In this document: piece by piece, positions 1 through 8,939 of the stretch
Position numbering within the stretch: the first letter of the stretch is position 1
Layout: each line of letters opens with the position of its first letter
Assembly: GCA_013153405.1 (NCBI GenBank)
Contig: JAADEM010000071.1
Location: 1 to 64,000, forward strand
Reading direction: 5' to 3'
Origin: Chlorobiota bacterium
GTDB lineage: Bacteria > Bacteroidota > Bacteroidia > Bacteroidales > Marinilabiliaceae
Length of the DNA: 64,000 nt
The notes under the pieces: generated by a model
Told to the model about the DNA's origin: nothing
The model's input: the letters and a program-made list of their open reading frames with translations, nothing else
The model's database searches: none
Made by a program: the position numbers and the translations under genes

Positions 1-177
1 CAATGTTTTTACGAGAGTTTTTAATAATTGTTTCAATCTGATTTTTTACGAGCGGCATAAAAGGAAAAAGATTTTTCGTATTTTGCTAAAATGTTAGCGT
101 CAGTAGTGAAAATTGCAGCTAAATAAAATATTTTTGTCAAAAAACAGTTTAGAATAAAATACAACTTTTGTTGCCCG
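1..177. other. Leader upstream of porW, no gene seen
   Basis: This AT-rich stretch at the left edge holds no convincing gene. A minus-strand open frame running from it into the 5' part of porW has a composition unlike a protein and is treated as a shadow. The last 30 bases before the porW ATG contain an imperfect -7-like sequence (ACTTTTG near 162-168), too weak to call a promoter. Confidence 0.5.
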
Positions 178-3100
178 ATGGCGTACCGGAGATTTCTACT
201 TATATTCCTTATTCTGATTTGGGGGTGCTCTACCAAAAAAAACACCTGGTTAAGCCGTAACATCCATAATTTATCTGCCCACTACAACGTTTATTTCAAC
301 GGCGTGGAGGCATATAAAGCTGGCATTGCAGCCATTGAAGAAGCTCACAAAGACAACTACACACAGGTACTTCCCATGTTTGAGGAATCAGATCCTAATG
401 CTGCATCGGTTGCTTCGTCTAACATGGACAGGGCTATCGAAAAAGGAACCAAGCTTATAGTACGTCACTCTATTACAGCAAAACCTAAAAACAAGCCAAA
501 GTCAGGTAAAGCAAAAAATCAGAAGGAATATAACAAATGGGTCGATGATGCATTACTGCTTATAGGCAAAGCACAAACCATAAAACAGGATTACCGTCAG
601 GCTATACGAACATTTGATTTGCTCATACGGGATTTCCCGTACGAAGAGACCAAATACGAGGCACTAATCTGGAAAGCCCGTGCCTACACGGAACTCGGAG
701 AGTACAACAATGCAAAAATTGCACTCGAAAGTTATGACCTGGACGGCAATGCTCCTGAAGATCTGTATGGCAGTTATATGGAGGTCTATGCCAACCTGTT
801 GCTGGCACAGGGAAAATATAAGGAGGCCATTCCTGTTTTGCAAAATGCCATCAATAATATTAAACAAAATAAAGACAAAGCCCGTTATCTGTTTATTCTG
901 GGACAATTAAAAGAAATGCAAGGTGATAAAGAAGGAGCAGCCAAAGCATATGCACAGGTATTAAAATTCCATCCTGATTACGAAATGTCTTTTAATGCCG
1001 GATTACGAAAGGCCTCTATTCTGTACCGCGATGCATCACTGGAAGAAATAATGAAGCAGATACGTAAAATGCTCAGAGATAAAAAGAATGAGGACTTTCA
1101 GGATCAGATCTACTATGCACTTGGGCGAGTGTACCTTAATTTCGGAGATGAAAAAGAAGCCATAAACAGTTTTCGTAAATCCATTGAGGTAAGCATTGAC
1201 AACGACTACCAGAAAGGATTATCATTTAAGTCAATAGCTGACATATACTTTAAAAACGAAGACTTCAAACCTGCATATCAGTATTACGACAGCACTCTGA
1301 CAGTAATGACTGATAACACGAAAGGATATGACGAAGTACTGGAACGAAGAGACATGCTAAAAGATCTGGTGGCTCAGCTTGACATCATAAGTAACAGTGA
1401 CAGTCTGATACGACTGGCTGATATGGCTCCCGAAGAAAGGGACAAGCTGCTTGAGCTTTTTATCGACAGAGAGAAAAGAAGAATTGAACACGAAAAACGC
1501 CTTGAAAAACAAACATCTGGAAACAACTTTTATTACGAAGGCGGCAGCTCATTTAACACATCCGGACCGCAAACCGGAAGCGGGAAGTGGTACTTCTACA
1601 ATATGTCTGCCGTTGAAATGGGCAAACAGGAGTTTAAACAAATATGGGGCAACAGAAAACTTACCGATAACTGGCGCAGAAAAAAGAAAGATATTGTATC
1701 CTCCACTCCTGACTTAAACGAACCAGGAGAACCCGGATTTCCTCCTGAAGACATTACTAATTCAGGAAAAGAAAAAACAAGCAACCAGGAAAACAAAAAA
1801 CAGAGTACAAAAACCCATATCCCAACTAAAGATGAATTACTTGAAGGCCTTCCTCTTGATGATAAATCATACAACAAAACAAAACAGGAAGGAGATCTGG
1901 CAAGGTTTGAAGCCGGAATGATATATCTTGAACAACTGAAAAATTATCCTCTGGCTATTAAAATGTTTGAAGAAAGCCTGAGTTCTGAAACCTTTCCTAA
2001 GAAAGACAGGAAAAATGCATACATTGCTCTTTACAGGGCATATGACGAAATTAATGACATTCCGGATAAACAACGCACTCTGAATAATCTGAAAAAAGAG
2101 TTCCCAGACAGCAAATTCATCGAATACCTGGAAGATCCTGATTTTTTCGCCAAAACTCTGGCCGAAAAAAAGAAAACAGACGAGGAATACGATTTCACTT
2201 ATAACAAATATCTTACCGGTGATTATGATTATGTAATAAACAAAGCGTCTCAGATTGAACAAAACGACACCTCTAACATTTATCTTCCCAAATACAAACT
2301 TATAAAAGCCCTGTCGTTCGCACGCAAAGGTGAAGCCGGAATGTTTCAGCAAGAGCTTAATTCAATAACATCATTATACCCCGGAACAAAAGAAGCAGAA
2401 CTGGCCAATGCATTCCTCGAACAGTTAAAGCAGGGTAAAAAACCGGTTAAAAGCACAACTCCATACAAGTCTCTGTTAGCAGAACGTATTAACAAATTCG
2501 GAAAAACTGACATTTCGGATTCAACCCGCAAAGAGGCAGACATGACAGGATTCCTGTATGCTCCGGAAGAACCGCATACTTTCATGGCTATTCCGCCTGC
2601 CGATGCCGACATTAACAGAATAGTTTTTAATCTGGCCGATTTCAATTTCTCACGTTATCTGCTCAACGATTATGCGATCGAAACAACAAAACTTCCTGAT
2701 GATTCTCCTGTGATTCTGGTAAAAGGATTTAAAAACAAAATGGAAGGAATGGACTATTTTTATGCCGTAAGAGAAAAAGAGGATGAAATATTCGAAAATG
2801 ATTCTTTAAAAACAATGCTATTCGTTATTTCAAAATCAAACCTCAAATTCTTCCTGTCGTCAGGTCAGATTAATAATTACAATGCATTCTTCGAGAATCT
2901 CTATCTGAAAAATGTGGATATTAAAAATATTCCGGAAGAAATGCTTAAAAAGAATAAACAGAAAAAAGATTCAGTTGCCATACCTGCTCCAGATAATACA
3001 CAAAAAACAGAAAATCCGAAAACGGCACAAGCCGAATCTGAAACAACAGATATTAAGAAAAATACTGAGGACGGAAATCAGAAACAACCCACAAGTAAAA

Positions 3101-3687
3101 CCAAACAAGGTGTAATAACTGATGAAAAGATAAATACAAAACCCAAAAAAACCACAACAAAAATAACCGGGACAGAACAGAAAAAGAATACAGCTCAGGA
3201 AACAACCGGGCCAGCAATAACCAACAATGACACATTGAAACAACCGGTAAAAGCAACCGGACAACAAAACATCATTGACAACACAAATCCATCCGGGCAA
3301 ACAGTTGCCGGAATGCAAAAACCCGCGTTTGAATACGACCCCGATTCTCCGCACAGCGTATACATTGTAATTGCAAAAGGACGAATCGATTACAACAGGT
3401 TAAAAACAATATTCACAAACTTCACTAAAAACAAACTGAGGGATATAAGTAAAGAAGTTGATGTTAAAGACTTATCCGATGATTTTAAATGTTTAACTAT
3501 ATCAGGATTCAACTCGGCAGATGATGCTGCATCATTCCTGAACTCTATTACATCCAATCAGTTTATTACCCGCGACATAAGCCGGTACAAACACTATTAC
3601 TGGATAATCTCCGAACACAACAAAAACATCCTGGAACAAAACAAAAATCCTGAAGAATATGATAAGTTTTACAGTAAGCATTATTAA
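178..3687 (+). CDS. porW: PorW/SprE-like TPR lipoprotein of the type IX secretion system
   Basis: This is an 1169-residue lipoprotein. The signal peptide is short and the lipobox is IWGC with the lipidated cysteine at residue 17. The region just after it (STKKNTWLSRNIHNLSAHYN) resembles the start of SprE/PorW proteins, which are needed for T9SS secretion and, in gliding species, motility. TPR-like helical repeats lie at about residues 125-400 and 565-650. A Lys/Thr/Asn/Gln-rich low-complexity linker covers about 930-1050. Two similar domains of about 110 residues (about 800-910 and 1059-1165) flank that linker and look like an internal duplication. The ATG at 178 places the signal peptide correctly. 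The next gene is porX, whose product is known to act with PorW and the PorY kinase in T9SS control. Inference: a periplasm-facing inner-membrane or envelope scaffold. The family call is firm; the exact role is not visible here. Confidence 0.85.
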   Translation: MAYRRFLLIFLILIWGCSTKKNTWLSRNIHNLSAHYNVYFNGVEAYKAGIAAIEEAHKDNYTQVLPMFEESDPNAASVASSNMDRAIEKGTKLIVRHSITAKPKNKPKSGKAKNQKEYNKWVDDALLLIGKAQTIKQDYRQAIRTFDLLIRDFPYEETKYEALIWKARAYTELGEYNNAKIALESYDLDGNAPEDLYGSYMEVYANLLLAQGKYKEAIPVLQNAINNIKQNKDKARYLFILGQLKEMQGDKEGAAKAYAQVLKFHPDYEMSFNAGLRKASILYRDASLEEIMKQIRKMLRDKKNEDFQDQIYYALGRVYLNFGDEKEAINSFRKSIEVSIDNDYQKGLSFKSIADIYFKNEDFKPAYQYYDSTLTVMTDNTKGYDEVLERRDMLKDLVAQLDIISNSDSLIRLADMAPEERDKLLELFIDREKRRIEHEKRLEKQTSGNNFYYEGGSSFNTSGPQTGSGKWYFYNMSAVEMGKQEFKQIWGNRKLTDNWRRKKKDIVSSTPDLNEPGEPGFPPEDITNSGKEKTSNQENKKQSTKTHIPTKDELLEGLPLDDKSYNKTKQEGDLARFEAGMIYLEQLKNYPLAIKMFEESLSSETFPKKDRKNAYIALYRAYDEINDIPDKQRTLNNLKKEFPDSKFIEYLEDPDFFAKTLAEKKKTDEEYDFTYNKYLTGDYDYVINKASQIEQNDTSNIYLPKYKLIKALSFARKGEAGMFQQELNSITSLYPGTKEAELANAFLEQLKQGKKPVKSTTPYKSLLAERINKFGKTDISDSTRKEADMTGFLYAPEEPHTFMAIPPADADINRIVFNLADFNFSRYLLNDYAIETTKLPDDSPVILVKGFKNKMEGMDYFYAVREKEDEIFENDSLKTMLFVISKSNLKFFLSSGQINNYNAFFENLYLKNVDIKNIPEEMLKKNKQKKDSVAIPAPDNTQKTENPKTAQAESETTDIKKNTEDGNQKQPTSKTKQGVITDEKINTKPKKTTTKITGTEQKKNTAQETTGPAITNNDTLKQPVKATGQQNIIDNTNPSGQTVAGMQKPAFEYDPDSPHSVYIVIAKGRIDYNRLKTIFTNFTKNKLRDISKEVDVKDLSDDFKCLTISGFNSADDAASFLNSITSNQFITRDISRYKHYYWIISEHNKNILEQNKNPEEYDKFYSKHY

Positions 3688-3809
3688 CTACCATTATTCT
3701 TTCTAAGCAAATACAAATTGATAAAAATCAAAACTGATTTAACTCCCCCAATCTCCACAACCTGAATTTTATTTAACAGGTTTAAACATAAAATCATTCG
3801 TTAAAAACT

Positions 3810-3817
3810 TAACTTTG
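3810..3817 (+). promoter_or_regulatory. Bacteroidota -7 box before porX
   Basis: TAACTTTG matches the TAnnTTTG consensus of the Bacteroidota primary sigma factor and lies 35 bp before the porX ATG. No clear TTTG is found about 19 bp upstream, so support rests on the -7 box alone. Confidence 0.45.
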
Positions 3818-3852
3818 TGGAGATGGGAAAATAATCTTAAAAATTACAGATT

Positions 3853-5400
3853 ATGCCAAATAAGATAAAGATATTGTGGGTGGATGACGAAATAGATCTT
3901 TTAAAAGCACACCTGTTCTACCTTAAAGAAAAAGGATTTGATGTGGAAACAGCCACAAACGGCCAGGATGCACTCGATATGATAGAATCGGGATTTTATG
4001 ATCTTATATTTCTTGACGAAAACATGCCCGGATTAAGCGGACTTCAGACCCTTACCCGTATAAAAGAGATACGTCCCGAATGGCCGGTTGTAATGATTAC
4101 CAAATCGGAAGAAGAAAACATAATGGAAGAGGCAATAGGGCGAAAAATATCCGACTACCTTATAAAACCAGTAAACCCTACTCAGATTCTGCTGTCAATA
4201 AAAAAGAACATTGACAAAAAACGGCTGATAACAGAAACCACCACCTCTACATACCGTTCCGAGTTTGGAAGAATCTCATTGCAAATTAACGATTCGTTTA
4301 CTTTCGGGGACTGGACCGATGTATATAAAAAACTTACATACTGGGAACTTGAGCTTGAAAATGGTGAAGGAACAATGGACGAGGTACTTCAGATGCAGAA
4401 AACAGAAGCCAATCATGCTTTTACCAAATTTATAAAAAAGAATTATCTAAACTGGTTATCCGGCGAGAATGCTCCTTTAATGTCTCATATGCTAATGAAA
4501 GAGAAAATACTTCCTTTACTTGACAAAGGGAATAAAGTCGTATTTATTGTCATCGACAATTTCAGATACGATCAATGGGAGGTATTGAAAAGAGACATCG
4601 CAAATGATTACATCACCGAAGAAGAGTCTATTTATTGCAGCATACTGCCCACTGCCACTCAATATGCCCGGAATGCCCTTTTTGCGGGATTAATGCCGGC
4701 ACAAATAAAGAAGATGTTTCCGGAATACTGGCTTGATGAAATTGAAGAAGGAAGTAAAAATCAGTTTGAAGAACAGCTAACTGGCACTTTTTTTAAGCGG
4801 TTCAGGAAACCTTACTCACATGCTTACAAAAAAATAAACGATCATGAATCTGGTAAAAAGATGCTTGAACAGCTTTCTGAACTCCTGAACAAAAATCTCA
4901 TATCGATAGTATTTAATTTTGTAGATATGCTGTCGCATGCACGTACCGAAGTAAAAATGATAAAAGAACTTGCTGCCAATGAGGCAGCATATCGCTCACT
5001 TACCCGCTCCTGGTTTAGCCATTCTACATTGAAAGAGTTGTTACTTAAGCTAAAAGATGAAAATGTAAAAGTGGTCATAACTACCGATCACGGAACTATC
5101 AGGGTACAGAATCCGATAAAAGTAATCGGTGACAAAAACATAAGTCTTAACTTACGTTACAAACAGGGCAAAAACCTGAACTACAATCCAAAAGAAGTTT
5201 ATGAGATAAAAGATCCATCTAAGGCTATGTTGCCAAAACCAAACTTGTCTACTTCGTTCATATTTGCCACCAATAACGATTTTTTTGCATACCCCAACAA
5301 TTACAACCATTATGTAAGCTACTACAAAGACACATTCCAGCACGGAGGAATTTCTCTTGAAGAGATGCTGATACCATTTGTGATTCTACGGTCAAAATAG
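3853..5400 (+). CDS. porX: PorX, T9SS response regulator with PglZ/alkaline-phosphatase-like output domain
   Basis: The protein has 515 residues. An N-terminal receiver (about 1-120) carries the acidic pair D11-D12, phosphoacceptor D55 in FLDENMPG, T83 and K105. The rest contains a PglZ domain of the alkaline-phosphatase superfamily rather than a DNA-binding domain. Candidate metal ligands are visible in VIDNFRYDQW, PTATQYAR, TTDHGT and the late QHGG motif. In published work on PorX the output domain acts as a phosphodiesterase on nucleotides, and PorX works with the PorY kinase to control T9SS components. PorY is not in this window; the histidine kinase at 7353 does not resemble it closely enough to claim. 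porW lies 165 bp upstream and tsaE starts 25 bp downstream, so porX and tsaE are probably co-transcribed. All receiver and metal-site motifs appear intact. Confidence 0.92.
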   Translation: MPNKIKILWVDDEIDLLKAHLFYLKEKGFDVETATNGQDALDMIESGFYDLIFLDENMPGLSGLQTLTRIKEIRPEWPVVMITKSEEENIMEEAIGRKISDYLIKPVNPTQILLSIKKNIDKKRLITETTTSTYRSEFGRISLQINDSFTFGDWTDVYKKLTYWELELENGEGTMDEVLQMQKTEANHAFTKFIKKNYLNWLSGENAPLMSHMLMKEKILPLLDKGNKVVFIVIDNFRYDQWEVLKRDIANDYITEEESIYCSILPTATQYARNALFAGLMPAQIKKMFPEYWLDEIEEGSKNQFEEQLTGTFFKRFRKPYSHAYKKINDHESGKKMLEQLSELLNKNLISIVFNFVDMLSHARTEVKMIKELAANEAAYRSLTRSWFSHSTLKELLLKLKDENVKVVITTDHGTIRVQNPIKVIGDKNISLNLRYKQGKNLNYNPKEVYEIKDPSKAMLPKPNLSTSFIFATNNDFFAYPNNYNHYVSYYKDTFQHGGISLEEMLIPFVILRSK

Positions 5401-5425
5401 CTATAACTCAATAACAATCCGAAAC

Positions 5426-5857
5426 ATGGACACTTTCATAATAAATTCAGTTGAAGATATAGACACTGTTGCAAAGCAGTTTATTGAAAATTACAAAAAT
5501 CATAAAATAGTTGCATTCTATGGTGAAATGGGAGCCGGCAAAACGACCTTTATAAAAAGTTTGTGCAAGGCGATGAACGTGGAAGATGACGTAAACAGTC
5601 CCAGCTTTGCCATTGTAAACGAATACCGGACAACTTCGGGAGAAACAATTTTCCACTTCGACTTTTACAGACTTAAAAACGTAGATGAAGCTATTGACAT
5701 GGGATATGAAGAATACATATATTCAGGCAATTACTGTTTTATGGAATGGCCCGAAAAAATTGAACCTGTATTACCCGACGAACGACTCGATGTATTTATA
5801 GAAGAAAACCCCAACGGTTCCCGAACTGTAAAAGTCATGGAATACCAGAACAAATAG
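5426..5857 (+). CDS. tsaE: TsaE, ATPase for tRNA N6-threonylcarbamoyladenosine synthesis
   Basis: This 143-residue P-loop ATPase has the normal length for TsaE. Walker A is GEMGAGKTT at residues 33-41. The family motifs SPSFAIVNEY (58-67), HFDFYRL (77-83) and FMEWPEKI (105-112) are all present. TsaE cooperates with TsaB and TsaD to place threonylcarbamoyl on A37 of ANN-decoding tRNAs in the cytoplasm; TsaB and TsaD are not in this window. The gene follows porX by 25 bp on the same strand and has no obvious promoter of its own, so it probably sits in the porX transcript. This looks like an operon of convenience and no functional link to secretion is claimed. Confidence 0.93.
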   Translation: MDTFIINSVEDIDTVAKQFIENYKNHKIVAFYGEMGAGKTTFIKSLCKAMNVEDDVNSPSFAIVNEYRTTSGETIFHFDFYRLKNVDEAIDMGYEEYIYSGNYCFMEWPEKIEPVLPDERLDVFIEENPNGSRTVKVMEYQNK

Positions 5858-5948
5858 AGGCCAGGCAACAAGCCTTGTTCAAAATAACCATAAGAAATTA
5901 CTGCCAATCATATCTCAACAATTGATTATGAGTAACTTTTCACGCGCT

Positions 5949-5979
5949 TTTGTACCACCCTGCAAGTAAGTTACGTTTG
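5949..5979 (+). promoter_or_regulatory. Near-perfect Bacteroidota promoter upstream of the ald-like gene
   Basis: TTTG at 5949-5952 and TACGTTTG at 5972-5979 are separated by exactly 19 bp. This matches the -33 TTTG / -7 TAnnTTTG architecture described for Bacteroides primary promoters. Transcription would start near 5985 and give a leader of about 85 nt before the ATG at 6071. It is the best promoter match found in the window. Confidence 0.75.
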
Positions 5980-6070
5980 CATTTTGACCGGACACTTCAT
6001 TTGATTCTAACATCTTTTTTAGTAATTTTAAGAATTGAAAGACTTTTTGTTAAATTGATGTTACTGCGGA

Positions 6071-7285
6071 ATGGAAAATAACCCAGGTCATTACACATTT
6101 GGAAACACAGGGCTTCTGCCTAAAGAAGAGATGCTGGAAACAGGCAGAAAAAAAAAGAAGCTTATAATTGGAATTCCAAAAGAATCATCAAAATTTGAGA
6201 ACAGGGTCCCACTTACACCTCAGGGAGTTGAACTTTTGATTGAGAACGGACATGCAGTTCTTCTGGAAACAGGAGCAGGAGAAGGAGCAAATTATCTCGA
6301 TCATGATTTCAGCGAATGCGGTGCTACAATTGTAAAAAATAAAAAAGACATCTTCAGGGCTGATATAATTCTTAAAATTTCCCCTTTTTCACTCGAAGAG
6401 ATAGACTGGCTAAGACATGATCAGGTTGTTATTTCATTGCTCTATATGTATAATCAGAGTAAAGAAAAACTTCTGAAACTGCTGTCCAAAAAAGTAAATG
6501 CCGTTGCATTTGAGTTCTTACAGGATGAAAATAGTTGCTATCCGGTTATTCGAAGCATGAGTGAGATAGAAGGATACGCCTCAGTCATGATTGCAAGTGA
6601 ATTTTTAAGTAAGGCACACAACGGTAAAGGTGTGCTTTTAGGTGGCATAACAGGAATTTCACCTGCCGAAATCGTTATACTGGGAGCAGGTACCGCAGGT
6701 GAGTTTGCAGCAAGAGCTGCATTAGGACTTGGTGCCACGGTTAAAGTTTTTGATAACTCATACCGTAATCTTCGTGAGCTGGAATCAAATCTGGGACAAC
6801 GTGTTTTTACTTCGGTTCTCCATCCTCAGACTCTTACTAAAGCCCTGAAATCGGCTGATGCGGTACTGGGCAGCTTAAGATACCTACAAACCGGACACTC
6901 ATTTCTTGTTACCGAAAGCCAGGTTGCACAGATGAAAAAAGGTTCAATTATTATAGATTTAAGCATGGATCAGGGAGGATGTTTTGAGTCGTCAATGTGT
7001 ACCGACCTTGAACATCCGGTATTTATAAAACACGGGGTTATACACTATTGTGTTCCAAACATTGCCTCCAGGGTGTCACGTACTGCCTCAATTGCTTTAA
7101 GCAATATTTTTGCCCCCATAATGCTCCAGATTTCCGAGGCTGGCGGAATACATCAACTGATTAAAGAAAATTACGGTATCAGCCAGGGGGTTTATGCCTA
7201 CAGAGGCATTTTAACCAACAACCATGTTGGCAAGAAATTTAACATCCCGTCTCAGGATATCGGATTATTGATGGCCGCATTCTAA
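6071..7285 (+). CDS. Alanine dehydrogenase / transhydrogenase-alpha family protein with altered active site
   Basis: The protein has 404 residues, longer than classical alanine dehydrogenase (about 370) because of a hydrophilic extension of about 30 residues before KLIIGIPKE. The N-terminal substrate domain has the expected arginine in NRVPLTPQG and a lysine in LKISPF, where the family has VKEP. The NAD-binding domain carries the glycine-rich motif GAGTAGEFAARAALGLG at about 198-214, and the family DQGG motif is present. The segment where alanine dehydrogenases carry their catalytic histidine reads ISLLYMYN, with tyrosine in that place by eye alignment. Authentic oxidative deamination of L-alanine is therefore uncertain. 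Transhydrogenase alpha subunits also lack that histidine, but no membrane domain or beta subunit is nearby. The gene has its own strong promoter and may be co-transcribed with the kinase gene 67 bp downstream. Confidence 0.75.
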   Translation: MENNPGHYTFGNTGLLPKEEMLETGRKKKKLIIGIPKESSKFENRVPLTPQGVELLIENGHAVLLETGAGEGANYLDHDFSECGATIVKNKKDIFRADIILKISPFSLEEIDWLRHDQVVISLLYMYNQSKEKLLKLLSKKVNAVAFEFLQDENSCYPVIRSMSEIEGYASVMIASEFLSKAHNGKGVLLGGITGISPAEIVILGAGTAGEFAARAALGLGATVKVFDNSYRNLRELESNLGQRVFTSVLHPQTLTKALKSADAVLGSLRYLQTGHSFLVTESQVAQMKKGSIIIDLSMDQGGCFESSMCTDLEHPVFIKHGVIHYCVPNIASRVSRTASIALSNIFAPIMLQISEAGGIHQLIKENYGISQGVYAYRGILTNNHVGKKFNIPSQDIGLLMAAF

Positions 7286-7352
7286 AAATCTGCAAATAAT
7301 TGCAACTTAAACACTCCCTATTTCGTATCTGCATGATATTAGAAAGGGCAAA

Positions 7353-8939
7353 ATGACTTTTAGGACAAATATAGAACGATATTTTCTGAATCTATCGGGG
7401 ACTAATCATGATAACTGGACAGTGAATCCGTTCACTCTTGCATTCACCGGCCCATACAAAAAGTATGAAAAAAGGTTTCTGGTTTATCATAATCACAGCA
7501 GCTTAAAACCATTCAGGATATCAATACTTACAGGAGTCTTATTTTACACCTTATTCTTCTGGCTCGATATACAATTGTTTCCTGATCTCAAGAAGCATTT
7601 TATGATATTGCGTTTTTTCATAATCAATCCGCTTCTTCTTGTCCTATTATTATTATCATATAATAAGAAATTTAAAAAGCATATTCAACTGATACTATCT
7701 GCTGCTATTTTCATTGCTTCAACAGGAATAATTGTTATGGTCATAATGACTGCTAAAGTATTTAACAATTACTCCTACTATGCAGGAACTATGCTTGTAC
7801 TTTTTTTCGGATACTCATTTTCCAGAATAAGATTTATTTACGGGCTGGCAACTGCCGTACTTATAGCCCTTACATTTGAAACAGGTTCACTGTTTTTCTC
7901 CGATATCCCATTCAATGTATTTATTAACAACAATTTCTTTTTCATTAGTACAATCATTGTCGGATTAGTAAATGCCTACTACCTTGAATTCTCGGCACGA
8001 CGAAACTTCCTTTTAAGGGTAATGCTTGAGAATGAAAGACGTAAAGTCATGGAAGCAAATTCAGGCCTTGAGAAAAGAGTTGAAGAAAAAACACAACAAC
8101 TGATAAAAACAAATGAAAAACTAAAAAAAGAGATACTGGCACGCGACCACTACAAAAGCGAAAAAACACTACTTGAAGAAGAACTGTTCCAGTTACATAA
8201 AATGGAAACTATAGGAACCCTTGCCGAAGGAATTGCTCACGACTTTAACAATATACTTACTCCAATCATAGGTTCTGCCGGAATGGCAATGGATGAATTG
8301 CCAGATAGCAGTCCGGCAAAAGAAGATCTGGAACAGATAAAAAATGCGGCAAACCGTGGAAAAAAAATAGTTCAGCAAATACTTACTTTTAGTCGTCAGA
8401 TGGACTTTGACAAAACACCTGTCAGACTTGAAGACGTGGTAAATGAATCCATAAACCTGCTTAAAATATCAAAACCCGAAAATGTTAAAATAAACAAAAC
8501 ATTTGAGAAAGGATATGGAACAGTTCTTGCAGATAAAACACAGATGAACCAGGTTATTATGAACCTTGCTGTTAATGCTTTTCATGCAATGAAAGAAACA
8601 GGAGGTATTCTAAGTATAACACTTTCGAACAAATATATTGATACTGACAAGCTGACTGCTTATCCAAAAACCAAACCCGGCAATTTTGTCGTCATCACAG
8701 TATCCGACACCGGTCACGGTATGGACAAAGAGACCCAATACCGGATATTTGAACCGTTCTTTACAAAAAAAGAGGTTGGTGAAGGTACTGGACTCGGCCT
8801 GTCAGTTGTACACGGAATTATAAAAAACCACGGCGGTTTCATTGAGGTAGAATCAGAACCGGGGGAAGGGTCTATTTTCAGAGTATTCCTGCCCGACTTC
8901 CCGGAAGAAAGTAAAGGAGAAAAAAAGAACCGGCTATGA
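7353..8939 (+). CDS. Membrane sensor histidine kinase
   Basis: This 528-residue kinase begins with a membrane region of about five or six hydrophobic helices between residues 56 and 212. A charged coiled-coil-like stretch follows (about 218-285). The HisKA segment ETIGTLAEGIAHDFNNILTP places the phosphorylated histidine at H296. The catalytic domain shows an N box (NQVIMNLAVNAFHAM), a G1 box (VSDTGHGMD), an F box (FEPFFTKKE) and a G2 box (GEGTGLGLSVVHG), so it should be active. The IAHDFNNIL wording is typical of kinases that often carry PAS or receiver domains; here neither is fused. The last codons overlap the start of the receiver gene by 4 bp, so the two form a cognate pair. The signal sensed is unknown. 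No DNA-binding regulator is adjacent. Confidence 0.88.
   Translation: MTFRTNIERYFLNLSGTNHDNWTVNPFTLAFTGPYKKYEKRFLVYHNHSSLKPFRISILTGVLFYTLFFWLDIQLFPDLKKHFMILRFFIINPLLLVLLLLSYNKKFKKHIQLILSAAIFIASTGIIVMVIMTAKVFNNYSYYAGTMLVLFFGYSFSRIRFIYGLATAVLIALTFETGSLFFSDIPFNVFINNNFFFISTIIVGLVNAYYLEFSARRNFLLRVMLENERRKVMEANSGLEKRVEEKTQQLIKTNEKLKKEILARDHYKSEKTLLEEELFQLHKMETIGTLAEGIAHDFNNILTPIIGSAGMAMDELPDSSPAKEDLEQIKNAANRGKKIVQQILTFSRQMDFDKTPVRLEDVVNESINLLKISKPENVKINKTFEKGYGTVLADKTQMNQVIMNLAVNAFHAMKETGGILSITLSNKYIDTDKLTAYPKTKPGNFVVITVSDTGHGMDKETQYRIFEPFFTKKEVGEGTGLGLSVVHGIIKNHGGFIEVESEPGEGSIFRVFLPDFPEESKGEKKNRL

Noticed and set aside
33-263. Minus-strand 76-codon frame at the left edge
   Set aside because: It overlaps the porW start and signal peptide on the other strand and has no recognisable protein character.
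1867-2352. 161-codon minus-strand frame inside porW
   Set aside because: It is a shadow of an AT-rich, Lys/Asn-rich coding strand; its translation is rich in Phe and Cys in a way typical of antisense frames.
7353-8939. Calling the kinase PorY because of the nearby porX
   Set aside because: Its own receiver gene overlaps it, and its multi-helix membrane region and IAHDFNNIL kinase type do not fit PorY as I know it.
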